Origin: Halolamina pelagica
GTDB lineage: Archaea; Halobacteriota; Halobacteria; Halobacteriales; Haloferacaceae
Reading direction: 5' to 3'
NCBI RefSeq assembly: GCF_001307315.1
Contig: NZ_LGUC01000001.1
Location: 1,178,001-1,242,000, forward strand
DNA length: 64,000 nucleotides
The position numbers were made by a program, and so were the translations under genes. The notes below the pieces were generated by a model. The model was given only the letters and a program-made list of their open reading frames with translations. It was not told the DNA's origin and made no database searches. The stretch's first letter is position 1. The number at the start of each line of letters is the position of its first letter. This document shows positions 29,038 through 37,925 of the stretch, piece after piece.

Positions 29038-30185
29038 ATGGCAGAACTAACGCTCGATTCGGTAACGAAACTGTTCAACGAGGGGGGGAACGACGAGGTT
29101 GTCGCCGTCGACGACCTCACGATGGGTATCGAGGACGGCGAGTTCCTCGTCCTCGTCGGCCCCTCCGGCTGTGGGAAGTCGACGACGCTGCGCATGATCG
29201 CCGGGCTCGAGACCGTCACCGACGGCGAGATCCGGCTCGGGACGCGCACGATCAACGACAGCTCGCCCGCGGACCGGGACATCGCGATGGTGTTCCAGTC
29301 CTACGCGCTCTACCCCACATGACCGTCCGCGAGAACATGCGCTTCGGGCTCGAGGAGTCGACCGATATGCCCGACGACGAGATCCGGACGAAAGTCGAGG
29401 ACACGGCGTCGATGATGGGCATCGAGGAACTGCTCGACCGCAAGCCGGCGGAGCTCTCCGGCGGCCAGCAGCAGCGCGTCGCGCTCGGGCGGGCGATCGT
29501 GCGCGACCCGTCGGCGTTCCTGATGGACGAACCGCTCTCGAACCTCGACGCGAAGCTCCGGGCGACGATGCGGACCGAACTCCAGCGCCTCCAGGCCGAC
29601 CTCGGCGTGACGACGGTGTACGTCACGCACGATCAGACCGAGGCGATGACGATGGGCGACCGTATCGCCGTGCTCGACGACGGCGTGCTCCAGCAGATCG
29701 GGACGCCGCTCGAGTGTTACCACGCGCCGAGCAACCGCTTCGTCGCCGGCTTCATCGGCGAGCCGTCGATGAACTTCTTCCCGACGACGCGCTCGGCCGA
29801 CACGCTCTCGGCCGAGCAGTTCACCTACCCGCTGCCGGCGGCGGCCACCGACGCGCTGGGTGACGCGACGGACATCACGCTCGGCGTGCGCCCGGAGGAC
29901 GTGGGGGTACAGCCCGAAGCCGACGCCTCGGGCGACCACGAGTTCGAGTGTGTCGTCGACGTGGTCGAACCGGTCGGCGAGTCGAACAACGTCTACCTCC
30001 GGTTCGCCGGCGCGCCCGAGGGCGAGACGTTCATCGCGACGATCAGCGGGATGCGCAACGTCGCGGCCGGCGACCGCGTGGTCGCCACCATCCCGCCGTC
30101 GGCGATCCACCTCTTCGACGACCGCACCGGCGAGGCGCTGCGCAATCGCTCGCTCGCGGACGTCGACGGCGTCACGCTGAGCTAA
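29038..30185 (+). CDS. Sugar ABC transporter ATP-binding protein (MalK/UgpC-like), one frame break
   Basis: About 382 residues after repair. All ATPase motifs are present: Walker [12 protein letters not shown]-loop [17 protein letters not shown], signature [13 protein letters not shown], Walker [13 protein letters not shown], and the switch histidine in [13 protein letters not shown]-terminal regulatory TOBE domain starts near residue 240 (GVRPEDVGV). The frame breaks at the C run 29313-29316. Adding one base restores YPHMTVREN. It powers the upstream permeases. The gene lies 31 bases after them and closes the operon. Confidence 0.93.
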
Positions 30186-30195
30186 GCCCGCGCTC

Positions 30196-30645
30196 TCAGG
30201 GCTTCCGGATGTACGTCACCGGACAGCCGGCGTTGAGCAGGATCTCCTGGGCGGTCGAGCCGAACACTGCCTTCCCCGTGGGCGAGCGCCCGCGGCCGCC
30301 GACGATCAGCATGTCGGCGTCGAACGCCGTGGCCAGCGCGAGCACCTCGTCGCTGGTGTCGCCGACGGCGCCGTGCCAGGCGTACTCCACCCCGGCGTCG
30401 TCGAGCGTCGTCCCCACCTCCCGGATCGTCGCGTGACGTTTGGCGACCGTGTCGGGCGAGACCCCCGCGTCCGGGTCGAACTCGAGTTGGCGCTTGACGG
30501 CCTCGTACCGCTCGTCGGAGAACACGTGAACGAGGTGGACCGTCGCGCCGGCCGGTTCCGCGATGTCGATCGCCGTCGCCGCGATCGACGCGACCCGCTC
30601 CTCGTCGTCGTCGCCGATCGCGACGACGACCGTTTCGAGGCTCAT
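30196..30645 (-). CDS. Universal stress protein (UspA family)
   Basis: A 149-residue UspA-fold protein with the ATP-binding motif G-2x-G-9x-G-S/T visible as GGRGRSPTGKAVFGSTAQEI near the C-terminus. It is convergent to the ABC operon with 10 bases between them. Similar proteins often sit beside transporters in haloarchaea. The role is unknown beyond nucleotide binding and stress. MSLETVVVAIG at 30645 is the natural start. Confidence 0.9.
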   Translation of the reverse strand: MSLETVVVAIGDDDEERVASIAATAIDIAEPAGATVHLVHVFSDERYEAVKRQLEFDPDAGVSPDTVAKRHATIREVGTTLDDAGVEYAWHGAVGDTSDEVLALATAFDADMLIVGGRGRSPTGKAVFGSTAQEILLNAGCPVTYIRKP

Positions 30646-30820
30646 GGGCGACGTTGACACCCCTGAGCACGGGCCGGCCTGGGCGATGACTGCGTCCCGT
30701 CATCGATTCACCGCCACCCGTTCGCGCTGATCGTCGCCGTCGCACCTGGAGCCCGGTTCGACCCCGAGCGCCGTACTCGGCGTGCCAAAATCGATCATAC
30801 CACACGGTTGCCGCCGACGC

Positions 30821-30837
30821 GTAAGAAATTTACTTAC
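30821..30837. promoter_or_regulatory. GTAAG-N7-CTTAC inverted repeat before the ROK kinase
   Basis: GTAAG (30821-30825) and CTTAC (30833-30837) form a 5-bp inverted repeat around AAATTTA, which can itself serve as a TATA element. The 264 bases between UspA and the kinase otherwise show no ORF with family features. This may be the kinase promoter with an operator for a cluster regulator. Confidence 0.4.
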
Positions 30838-30909
30838 GTTCGAAAGAATAGTTCACAGCATGCGCTGGCACCGACTTCCGACGGCGATCTGCTCCTGGAC
30901 GGTGCCGGC

Positions 30910-31872
30910 ATGACCGCGTGGTACGCCGGCGTCGACCTCGGTGCGAGCAACATCAAGGCGGTCGTGGGCCCCGAGAGCGGTTCCGTCGAGAGCCGCGCGC
31001 GTCGCCGGACGCCACAGGGCCCGGACGGGGACGCGGTCGCCGAGGCCCTGCTCGCCGCGACACGGGAGGCGCTGGACGGCGCGGGCGTCACACCCGAGGA
31101 GATCGTCCACTGTGGCGTCGCCTCGATCGGCCCGCTGGACAAGGCGGCCGGCGAACTCGGCCGCTCGGCCAACCTCGGCCCCAACGTCGATCGCGTCCCG
31201 CTCGCCGAGCCGCTGGGCGACCTTCTGGACACCGAGGTGACGCTGCTCAACGACGCCAACGCGGGCGTCGTCGGCGAACGGTTCTACGCCGACCGCACGC
31301 CCGACGACATGGCCTACCTCACCATCTCCTCGGGCATCGGCGCCGGCGTCGCCGTCGACGGCCACGTCCTCTCGGGCTGGGACGGCAACGCCGCGGAGGT
31401 CGGCCACAACACCGTCGAGATCGGCGGGCTCAGCTGCGGCTGTGGCGCCGCGGGCCACTGGGAGGCGTACTGTTCGGGGACGAACATCCCGCGGCACGCG
31501 CGGCACGTCCACGAGACCGAGGGCGTCCCGACGGCGCTCCCGCTGGCGGAGATCGACGCCAAAGACGTGTTCGAGGCGGCGGGCGACCCGCTCGCCGACC
31601 GCGTGATCGAGCGGATGCAGGCGTTCAACGCGGCGGGCGTCGCCGATCTGGTCCACGCGTACGCGCCGCTGGTGGTGTACGTCGGCGGCGCGGTCGCCCG
31701 GAACAACCCCGAACAGGTCGTCGAGCCGATCCGCGAGCGGCTGCCGGAGCTGGTGATGACGAACGTCCCGGAGATCCGGCTCACGTCGCTGGGCGACGAG
31801 GCGGTCGTTCGCGGCGCGCTGGCGGCCGCGATCACGGCCGGCCGGAACGACCGCTCGCAGCTCCGGCCTTAG
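30910..31872 (+). CDS. ROK-family sugar kinase, probable glucokinase
   Basis: 320 residues. The phosphate-binding loop is YAGVDLGASNIKAVVG, and DANAGVVGERF and the ROK glycine stretch SSGIGAGVAVDGHVLSGWDG follow. The zinc-binding ROK motif reads LSCGCGAAGHWEAYCSG, with His replacing one of the usual cysteines next to WE. It most likely phosphorylates glucose. In a cell that uses the spED route, this kinase may instead feed gluconeogenic or glycan pools, so the physiological role is open. It converges on a TrmB-like regulator with a 4-base overlap. Confidence 0.87.
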   Translation: MTAWYAGVDLGASNIKAVVGPESGSVESRARRRTPQGPDGDAVAEALLAATREALDGAGVTPEEIVHCGVASIGPLDKAAGELGRSANLGPNVDRVPLAEPLGDLLDTEVTLLNDANAGVVGERFYADRTPDDMAYLTISSGIGAGVAVDGHVLSGWDGNAAEVGHNTVEIGGLSCGCGAAGHWEAYCSGTNIPRHARHVHETEGVPTALPLAEIDAKDVFEAAGDPLADRVIERMQAFNAAGVADLVHAYAPLVVYVGGAVARNNPEQVVEPIRERLPELVMTNVPEIRLTSLGDEAVVRGALAAAITAGRNDRSQLRP

Positions 31873-32902
31873 GCGCGCTCGATCGTGATCTCGTGGGCTT
31901 CGACGTCCTCCAGCGCCGCGACCCGCCCGCCGACGCGCACGCGGCCGTCGTCGGTCTCGACCGTGAAGGAGGCGATCGACTCCTCGTCGTTGAGCGTCGT
32001 CTCGACGACGGTGCCCGCCACCGCTCGGGGCTCGCCGGTCAGCACGTCCCGCCCCTCGACGCTCGCCCGGAGCGGCCCGGAGAGCGCCTTGAGCTCCTCG
32101 ACACAGCGCCGCAGCGACGCGTAGTGCCGCGGGAGCTCCCGCTCGGGCGTCATCGCGAGCGTCTCGCCCGAGGCCCACAGCACCGTCGAGACGAACCCGG
32201 AGACGAGGAACCCCAGCTCGGAGCGATTGAACACGACGCCGTAGCGCTCCGGCCCCCGCTGAGCGCCTCGCGGGTCGCGTACAGCGAGAACTGGCCGTCG
32301 GATACCGCCGCGACCGGCGTCGTAACGCCGCGGCGCGAGCGAACGGTGGTCGCGACGGCGGTGTACTCGAACTCGTCGGCCTCGGGCACGTCGGCGGCCG
32401 GCGAGACCAGGAGCTCGATCGTGACCCCGGCGTCGCGTTTCGCCCGGAGCGCGGACTCGAACTCCGCGAGCAGATCCGGCGTCAGCGACAGCAGCAGTTC
32501 GTACTCCGCGGCGTCGATGATCTCCGCCAGGTAGCGTTCGATCGTCGCCGGCGACTTGATCAGGGTGACCGCCTCGGCGTCGCGGGCCGGCGCCGTGTAG
32601 CGCTGTTCGAGCCCGTCGACGAGGTCGTCCAGCGACGACCTGACGCCGCCGAACGCCTCCTCGGGGTCGACGGCGAGCACCTTCATCGGCCGGGACTCCT
32701 GGAGTTCGACGAAGCCGTGCTCCGCGAGGCTCCGGACCGTGTCGTACACGCGGGGTTGGGGAATGTCGGTCCGCTCGGCGATCTCGGTCGCGGAGAGCCG
32801 GCCGTGTTCGAGCACGGCCAGGTACGCCTCGATCTCGTACTCGCCGAAGTCGAACGTCTCCCCGACCCGCTCCAGCGCCACGCGCAGGTCGTCGTCGTGC
32901 AT
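31869..32902 (-). CDS. TrmB-like sugar-responsive transcriptional regulator, one frame break
   Basis: About 344 residues after repair of the C run at 32253-32257 (joining REALSGG to PERYGVVFNRSELGF). The N-terminal winged helix has YEIEAYLAVLEHGRLSATEI, then a recognition helix region (IPQPRVYDTVRSLAEHG). The central and C-terminal parts match the TrmB effector domain (TLIKSPATIERYLAEIIDAA; VEGRDVLTGEPRAVAG). TrmB regulators sense sugars and control their uptake and catabolism. It sits between the kinase and the KDG aldolase, within the pathway it likely controls. Confidence 0.85.
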
Positions 32903-33031
32903 ACCCCGGGGATGCCCGCCCGGTCACATAAACACCGTTCGTCCGTCCCGCCGCCGGACGCCGAACGAAACGTTCACTCGCCTCCGAGTTTATCCCGGTA
33001 CTTCCAAGAGAGCCGCGGCCCTGTCGCCGCT

Positions 33032-33943
33032 ATGGCCGCACCCGATCCCGGCGCCGCCGACCCGCTCTCGCTGCACGGCGTCGTGCCGCCGACCGTGACC
33101 GCGTTCGACGACGACGGCGCCCTCGACGCCGAGACCACCGCCGAACACGCCCGCTTCGTCGTCGACCGCGGCGTCCACGGCGTGTTTCCGCTGGGGACCA
33201 ACGGCGAGTTCGCGCTGCTGGGTCCCGAGGAGCGTGACGAGGTCGTCCGCGCCGTCGTCGAGGAGGTGGGCGAGGAGGTGCCGGTGATCGCCGGCGTCGG
33301 CGAGCCGGCGACGCGGCGCACGGTCGAGCGCGCGCAGGCCGCCGAGCGTGCCGGCGCCGACGGCGTCGTCGTCGTCACGCCGTACTACTACCCGCTGGAC
33401 GGCGCCGCCGCGGTCGAGCACTACCGGACCGTCTGTGCCGCGGTGGACTGTCCGGTGTACGTCTACCACATCCCCTCGAAAACCGGCAACGAGCTCTCGC
33501 TCGAGACGCTCGAGGAGATCGCCGCGATCGACAACCTCGCCGGCCTGAAGGACTCCTCGAAGGACGTGCCGTGGCTGGGCCAGGCTGTCGCCGCCCACGA
33601 CGACCTCACGTTCCTCGCGGGCTCGGACTCGCTGTTGAAGCCCGGGCTCGACCTCGGCTGTACCGGGATGGTCTCGGCGGTCGCCAACGCGTTCCCCGAG
33701 CTGGTGGTCGACCTGTACGAGGCGTACGACGCCGGCGACCGGGAGCGCGCCACAACGCTGCAGGCGCAGGTGTACGAGGTCCGTTCGGCGATCAAGCGCG
33801 GCCCGTACATGGCCGGCGTGAAGGAGGCCCTCTCCCACCGGGGTTTCGACGCCGGCCCGCTGCGGTCGCCGCTCCGGCGGATGGATGACGCCGACAGCGC
33901 GGCGCTCCGGGAGGAACTGGCGGCGCTGGGGCTGTTGGAGTAA
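33032..33943 (+). CDS. kdgA: 2-keto-3-deoxy-(6-phospho)gluconate aldolase, DapA superfamily
   Basis: A 303-residue class I aldolase of the DHDPS/NAL fold. Characteristic elements are the GTNGEFALLGPEER loop, VVVTPYYYPL with the conserved tyrosine, and the Schiff-base lysine in AGLKDSSKD. In haloarchaea this family cleaves KDPG to pyruvate and glyceraldehyde-3-phosphate. The neighbours (gluconate dehydratase, KDG kinase and glucose dehydrogenase) support that role over dihydrodipicolinate synthesis. The ATG at 33032 follows a TATA-like tttatcc about 40 bases upstream. Confidence 0.88.
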   Translation: MAAPDPGAADPLSLHGVVPPTVTAFDDDGALDAETTAEHARFVVDRGVHGVFPLGTNGEFALLGPEERDEVVRAVVEEVGEEVPVIAGVGEPATRRTVERAQAAERAGADGVVVVTPYYYPLDGAAAVEHYRTVCAAVDCPVYVYHIPSKTGNELSLETLEEIAAIDNLAGLKDSSKDVPWLGQAVAAHDDLTFLAGSDSLLKPGLDLGCTGMVSAVANAFPELVVDLYEAYDAGDRERATTLQAQVYEVRSAIKRGPYMAGVKEALSHRGFDAGPLRSPLRRMDDADSAALREELAALGLLE

Positions 33944-33947
33944 TCTT

Positions 33948-33965
33948 TTACTACGCGTGTAGTAA
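33948..33965. promoter_or_regulatory. 18-bp palindromic operator at the gluconate dehydratase promoter
   Basis: TTACTAC (33948-33954) and GTAGTAA (33959-33965) are a perfect 7-bp inverted repeat with a 4-base centre, placed 9 bases before the gad start codon and directly after the kdgA stop. The tttta just ahead can serve as the TATA box, so a bound dimer would cover the core promoter. GfcR or the TrmB-like protein of this cluster are candidate binders. Confidence 0.6.
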
Positions 33966-33974
33966 CCATTCGCC

Positions 33975-35208
33975 ATGGTCGACTACTCAGGGCTCCACGA
34001 TCCGAACGCGGAGTACACGATGCGGGAGCTGTCGGCGGAGACGATGGACGTCACCGGCGAGCGCGGCGGCGGCCGGGACGTGGAGATCACCGACGTGCAG
34101 ACGACGATGGTCGACGGCAACTTCCCGTGGACGCTCGTCCGGATCTACACCGACGCGGGCGTCGCGGGAACGGGGGAGGCGTACTGGGGTGCCGGCGTCC
34201 CGGAACTCATCGAGCGCATGAAGCCGTTCCTGCTCGGCGAGAACCCCTTGGACATCGACCGGCTGTACGAGCACCTGATCCAGAAGATGTCCGGCGAGGG
34301 CTCCGTCGAGGGCGTCACCGTCACCGCCATCTCGGGAATCGAGGTCGCGCTGCACGATCTCGCGGGGAAGATCCTCGACCTGCCGGCGTACCAGCTCCTC
34401 GGCGGCAAGTACCGCGACGAGGTCCGGGTGTACTGTGACTGCCACACCGAGGACGAAGCCGACCCCGAGGCCTGCGCCGACGAGGCCGAGCGCGTCGTCG
34501 AGGAACTGGGGTACGACGCGCTGAAGTTCGACCTCGACGTGCCCAGCGGCCACGAGAAGGACCGCGCGAACCGGCACCTCCGGCCCGGCGAGATCCGCCA
34601 CAAGGTCGACATCGTCGAGGCCGTCACCGAGCGCGTGAAAGACCGCGCCGACGTGGCCTTCGACTGCCACTGGACGTTCTCGGGGGCAGCGCCAAGCGGC
34701 TCGCCGAGAAGCTCGAGCCGTACGACGTGTGGTGGCTGGAGGACCCGGTGCCGCCCGAAAACCTCGACGTGCAGGCGGAAGTCACGAAGTCGACGACGAC
34801 GCCGATCACCGTCGGCGAGAACCGCTACCGCGTGACCGAACTCCGCCGACTGATCGAGGACCAGGCCGTCGACATCGTCGCGCCCGACCTGCCGAAAGTC
34901 GGGGCATGCGCGAGACCCGGAAGATCGCCGACGTGGCCAACCAGTACTACGTCCCCGTGGCGATGCACAACGTCGCCTCGCCGATCGCGACGGTCGCCGC
35001 GGCCCACGTCGGCGCCGCCGTTCCGAACTCGCTGGCCGTGGAGTATCACTCCTACGAGCTCGGCTGGTGGGAGGAACTGGTCGAGGAGGACGTGATCGTC
35101 GACGGCTCGATCGAGGTGCCCGAGCAGCCGGGGCTCGGCGTCACGCTCGATCTCGATACCGTCGAGGAACACTTGGTGGAGGGCGAGGAACTGTTCGATC
35201 CGGTATGA
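33975..35208 (+). CDS. gad: Gluconate dehydratase (enolase superfamily, GAD), two frame breaks
   Basis: About 411 residues after repair. An N-terminal lid domain ([20 protein letters not shown]) is followed by a TIM barrel with metal ligands D in [10 protein letters not shown] in [10 protein letters not shown] and E in TVGENRYRV, plus the late histidine segment VAMHNVASP. It converts gluconate to 2-keto-3-deoxygluconate. The frame breaks at the G runs 34682-34686 (FSGGSAKRL) and 34901-34904 (KVGGMRETRK). Its stop overlaps the KDG kinase start (ATGA). Expression is probably controlled by the palindrome immediately upstream. Confidence 0.9.
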
Positions 35209-36185
35209 GCCTGCCCGCCTTCGACGACGACCCGGCGCCGACACTCGCCACGTTCGGCGAGAGCATGCTCCGCTACAGCCCACCGGCCGGCGAGCGACTC
35301 GAGACGACCGACGACCTCGCGGTCCACGTCGGCGGCGCCGAGAGCAACGTCGCCGTCGCCGCGAACCGACTCGGCTGTGAGGCCGCGTGGCTGTCGAAGC
35401 TCCCCGATTCGCCGCTGGGTCGTCGGGTCGAACGTGGCGTTCGGGAACACGGGGTCGAGCCGCTCGTCGCGACCGGCGAAGGTCGCGTCGGGACGTACTA
35501 CCTCGAACCGGGCGGGAGCCCACGCGGCACGTCGGTGGTGTACGACCGCGCGGACGCCGCCGTCCGGACGGCGACGCCCGACGAACTCGCCGTCGACCGC
35601 GTCCGTGAGGCGGACGCCTTCTACACCAGCGGGATCACCCCCGCGCTCTCGGCGACGCTTGCGGAGACGACCGAAGCACTGCTCGAAGCGGCGGGCGAGG
35701 CCGGCGCCACGCGCGCGTTCGACCTCAACTACCGCGCGAAGCTCTGGGCGCCCCAAGAGGCCGCAGCAACCCTCCGGCCGCTGTTCGGTCACGTCGATAT
35801 CCTCGTCGTCGCCGCCCGCGACGCCGCGACCGTCTTGGACCGCGACGGCGAGCCAGCCACGGTCGCCAGAGAGCTCGCGGCCGACTACGACTGCGACCTG
35901 GTCGTGGTCACGCGCGGCGACGCCGGCGCCGTCGCCGCTCACGATGACGAAACCTACGAACAGGACGCGCTGGCGACCGACACCGTCGACCCCGTCGGCA
36001 CCGGCGACGCGTTCGTCGGCGGCCTGTTGGCGACCCGGCTCGCTGGTGGCAGCGTGCCGGACGCGCTCGAAGTCGCCGCCGCGACGGCGGCGCTGAAGCG
36101 GACCGTCGCCGGCGACGCCGCGGTGGTGACGCCGGAAGAAGTCGCTGCGGTACTGGACGGCGGCGGGGACGGGATCGATCGGTAG
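35205..36185 (+). CDS. kdgK: 2-keto-3-deoxygluconate kinase (PfkB family)
   Basis: A 326-residue ribokinase-fold enzyme. The N-terminal GG signature is [18 protein letters not shown], and the C-terminal PfkB motif with the catalytic aspartate is [18 protein letters not shown] transfer to KDG gives KDPG, the defining step of the semi-phosphorylative ED pathway. It starts within the gad stop codon, so the two are translationally coupled. Confidence 0.9.
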   Translation: MSLPAFDDDPAPTLATFGESMLRYSPPAGERLETTDDLAVHVGGAESNVAVAANRLGCEAAWLSKLPDSPLGRRVERGVREHGVEPLVATGEGRVGTYYLEPGGSPRGTSVVYDRADAAVRTATPDELAVDRVREADAFYTSGITPALSATLAETTEALLEAAGEAGATRAFDLNYRAKLWAPQEAAATLRPLFGHVDILVVAARDAATVLDRDGEPATVARELAADYDCDLVVVTRGDAGAVAAHDDETYEQDALATDTVDPVGTGDAFVGGLLATRLAGGSVPDALEVAAATAALKRTVAGDAAVVTPEEVAAVLDGGGDGIDR

Positions 36186-36208
36186 GCCCCGCGGATCGGT
36201 GGATCGCG

Positions 36209-36827
36209 TCAGTCGCCGTCGCCGACCCGGATCACTTGCAGCAGCGAGTACACCGGGACGCCGTCGACCTCGTCGAGCCCGTGTTTGTCCGCGAGCACGC
36301 CGCAGGCGACCGGTTCGCCGCCGCGGGCGCGCACGGCGTCGATCGTCTCCTGTATGGTCGTCCCCGAGGTGATGGTGTCGTCGACGATGTAGCAGTCCCG
36401 TTCGCGCACCGCCGCGAAGTTGCGGGAGAAGCCCCCTCGAGGTCGTCGATGCTCCCCTCCTCCCACTGGTGTTTCCGGGGCGTGTACGTCGCGAGATCCG
36501 TGTCCAACTCCGTCGCGACGGTGGTCGCCAGCGGCCCGCCGGCTTTCTCGACGCCGACGGTCAGGTCCACGTCCTCGCCCCGCTTCGAGAGCAGGTCCGC
36601 GAGCGCCGCGGCGACGTGGCCCAGTCGGGCTGAGTCACGGCCGATCGCCGACCAGTCGACGTGGATGTCGCCGGGGCCCCGCTCTGGACCGGCGTGGCGC
36701 CCGCGCGCTCGACCAGCCAGGAGGCGGTCTGGCGGGAGACGTTGAGTTCGTCGGCGATCTCCCCCTTCGAGAAGCCCCGGTCGGCCAGCGATCGCGCGTC
36801 CTCGATCAGGTCGTCGACGTTCTTCAT
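36209..36827 (-). CDS. gfcR: GfcR transcriptional regulator (HTH plus PRTase-like domain), two frame breaks
   Basis: About 206 residues after repair. An N-terminal helix-turn-helix (GFSKGEIADELNVSRQTASW) is followed by an orotate-phosphoribosyltransferase-like domain with the PRPP-binding CYIVDDTITSGTT. This architecture is that of haloarchaeal GfcR, the activator of glucose and fructose catabolism genes in Haloferax. The frame breaks at 36673-36676 (joining TPVQSGAP to GDIHVDWSAIG) and 36432-36436 (SIDDLEGG to FSRNFAAVRER). The ATG overlaps the TGA of glucose dehydrogenase... more precisely the reverse: the gdh reading frame ends where gfcR begins (ATGA, 36827-36824), so gfcR and gdh share one mRNA with gfcR downstream in reading order only if gdh is first; here gdh starts at 37864 and precedes gfcR. 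Confidence 0.88.
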
Positions 36828-37864
36828 GGGTCGAGTTCGACTGCCGTCTTGATAACGTCGCGGTCCAGCGCCGCCTCGAACTCCGCCAGCGGGTAGACGT
36901 GCTCGGTGAAGGCGTCCACGACCGACGCCGGGAGGGCGTCGAGCCACTCGACGGCCTGCTCGAAGTGGCTGTATCCGGCGTTGACCGAGCCGATCAGGGC
37001 GCGGTTGCCGACGACCAGCTCGCGGTGGAGTTCGCCGAGTTCAACCGGTGCCTCGTGATCGGTCGGCACTCCCAGCAGCGCCGCGACGCCGTTGGGCGCG
37101 AGCGCCGCGACGGACTCGGCGGCGTGCGGCGCGTGGCCGGTTGCCTCGACCACGAGATCCATCGGCGCGTGAGCGCCGGGCACGTCGTCGACGGCGGTCT
37201 CCCGCGAGTCGACGTACGTCGCGCCGACCGATTCGGCCAGTTGGACCGCGGGATCGTCGCGATCCCGGCGACCCAGACAGTAGACCTCCTCGAACCGGTC
37301 GTCGAGGACCGGCAGCGTCAGCAGGCCCAGCGACCCCGTCCCGAGCACGAGCGCGCGGTTCCGTTCCCACGTGAACGGCTCGCGGGAGGCCTCGACCAAC
37401 TCGAGCGCCTTCGCGGTGACCGACAGCGGCTCGACGAGGAAGCCGGCGGGCGCCAGCCGCTCGGGGAGTCGGAGGAGGTACTCGCTGGGGACGGCGACGA
37501 ACTCGGCCATGAAGCCGTCGGCGCCGTCGATGCCGCACTCGACGGTCGCGTCCATCGGCGCCATATCGGGCTCACCCCGCCGGAAGTACTCGTTGTGGTC
37601 CCCCGGCGGCCGGCGAACGGTCGGAACGACCGTTTCGCCGGGCTCGAACGCGGTTCCGTTGGGGTCGGCGACGGTGCCGACGGCCTCGTGGCCCAGTACC
37701 ATCGACGACTCCACCCTGCCGTGGGCGCCGGCGACGACCTCGCGGTCGGTGCCGTCGACGCCGACGCGGTCGATCCGGACCAGCACCTCACCCGGCGCTG
37801 GGTCCGGCCGCGGCCGGTCGACGAGCCGTGGCGATCCCGCCTCTTCGAGGACGACTGCGTCCAT
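36824..37864 (-). CDS. gdh: Glucose 1-dehydrogenase (zinc MDR family)
   Basis: A 346-residue medium-chain dehydrogenase. The start MDAVVLEEAGSPRLVDRPRP and the segment VGVDGTDREVVAGAHGRV are like haloarchaeal glucose dehydrogenases, in which Asp replaces the usual Cys zinc ligand. GHEAVGTV and the Rossmann motif VLGTGSLGLLTLPVL near residue 175 follow. It oxidises glucose to gluconolactone, the entry step to the gluconate dehydratase encoded nearby. Its stop overlaps the gfcR start, so enzyme and activator are co-transcribed. Confidence 0.9.
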   Translation of the reverse strand: MDAVVLEEAGSPRLVDRPRPDPAPGEVLVRIDRVGVDGTDREVVAGAHGRVESSMVLGHEAVGTVADPNGTAFEPGETVVPTVRRPPGDHNEYFRRGEPDMAPMDATVECGIDGADGFMAEFVAVPSEYLLRLPERLAPAGFLVEPLSVTAKALELVEASREPFTWERNRALVLGTGSLGLLTLPVLDDRFEEVYCLGRRDRDDPAVQLAESVGATYVDSRETAVDDVPGAHAPMDLVVEATGHAPHAAESVAALAPNGVAALLGVPTDHEAPVELGELHRELVVGNRALIGSVNAGYSHFEQAVEWLDALPASVVDAFTEHVYPLAEFEAALDRDVIKTAVELDP

Positions 37865-37894
37865 GCCAGAATCTACCGCACACCCGCACAAAAC

Positions 37895-37916
37895 GTTTAT
37901 CCTATAGTGAGTAAAC
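37895..37916. promoter_or_regulatory. GTTTA-N12-TAAAC inverted repeat in the gdh / HAD divergent promoter
   Basis: The 61-base gap between gdh (left) and the HAD gene (right) contains GTTTA (37895-37899) and TAAAC (37912-37916). Each arm may be the TATA box of one of the two divergent genes: the leftward TAAAC complement is about 50 bases from the gdh start and the rightward GTTTA about 30 bases from the HAD start. The left-reading strand also contains TTTACTCA, similar to the other sugar-cluster promoters. Confidence 0.45.
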
Positions 37917-37925
37917 TTTTGAGAC

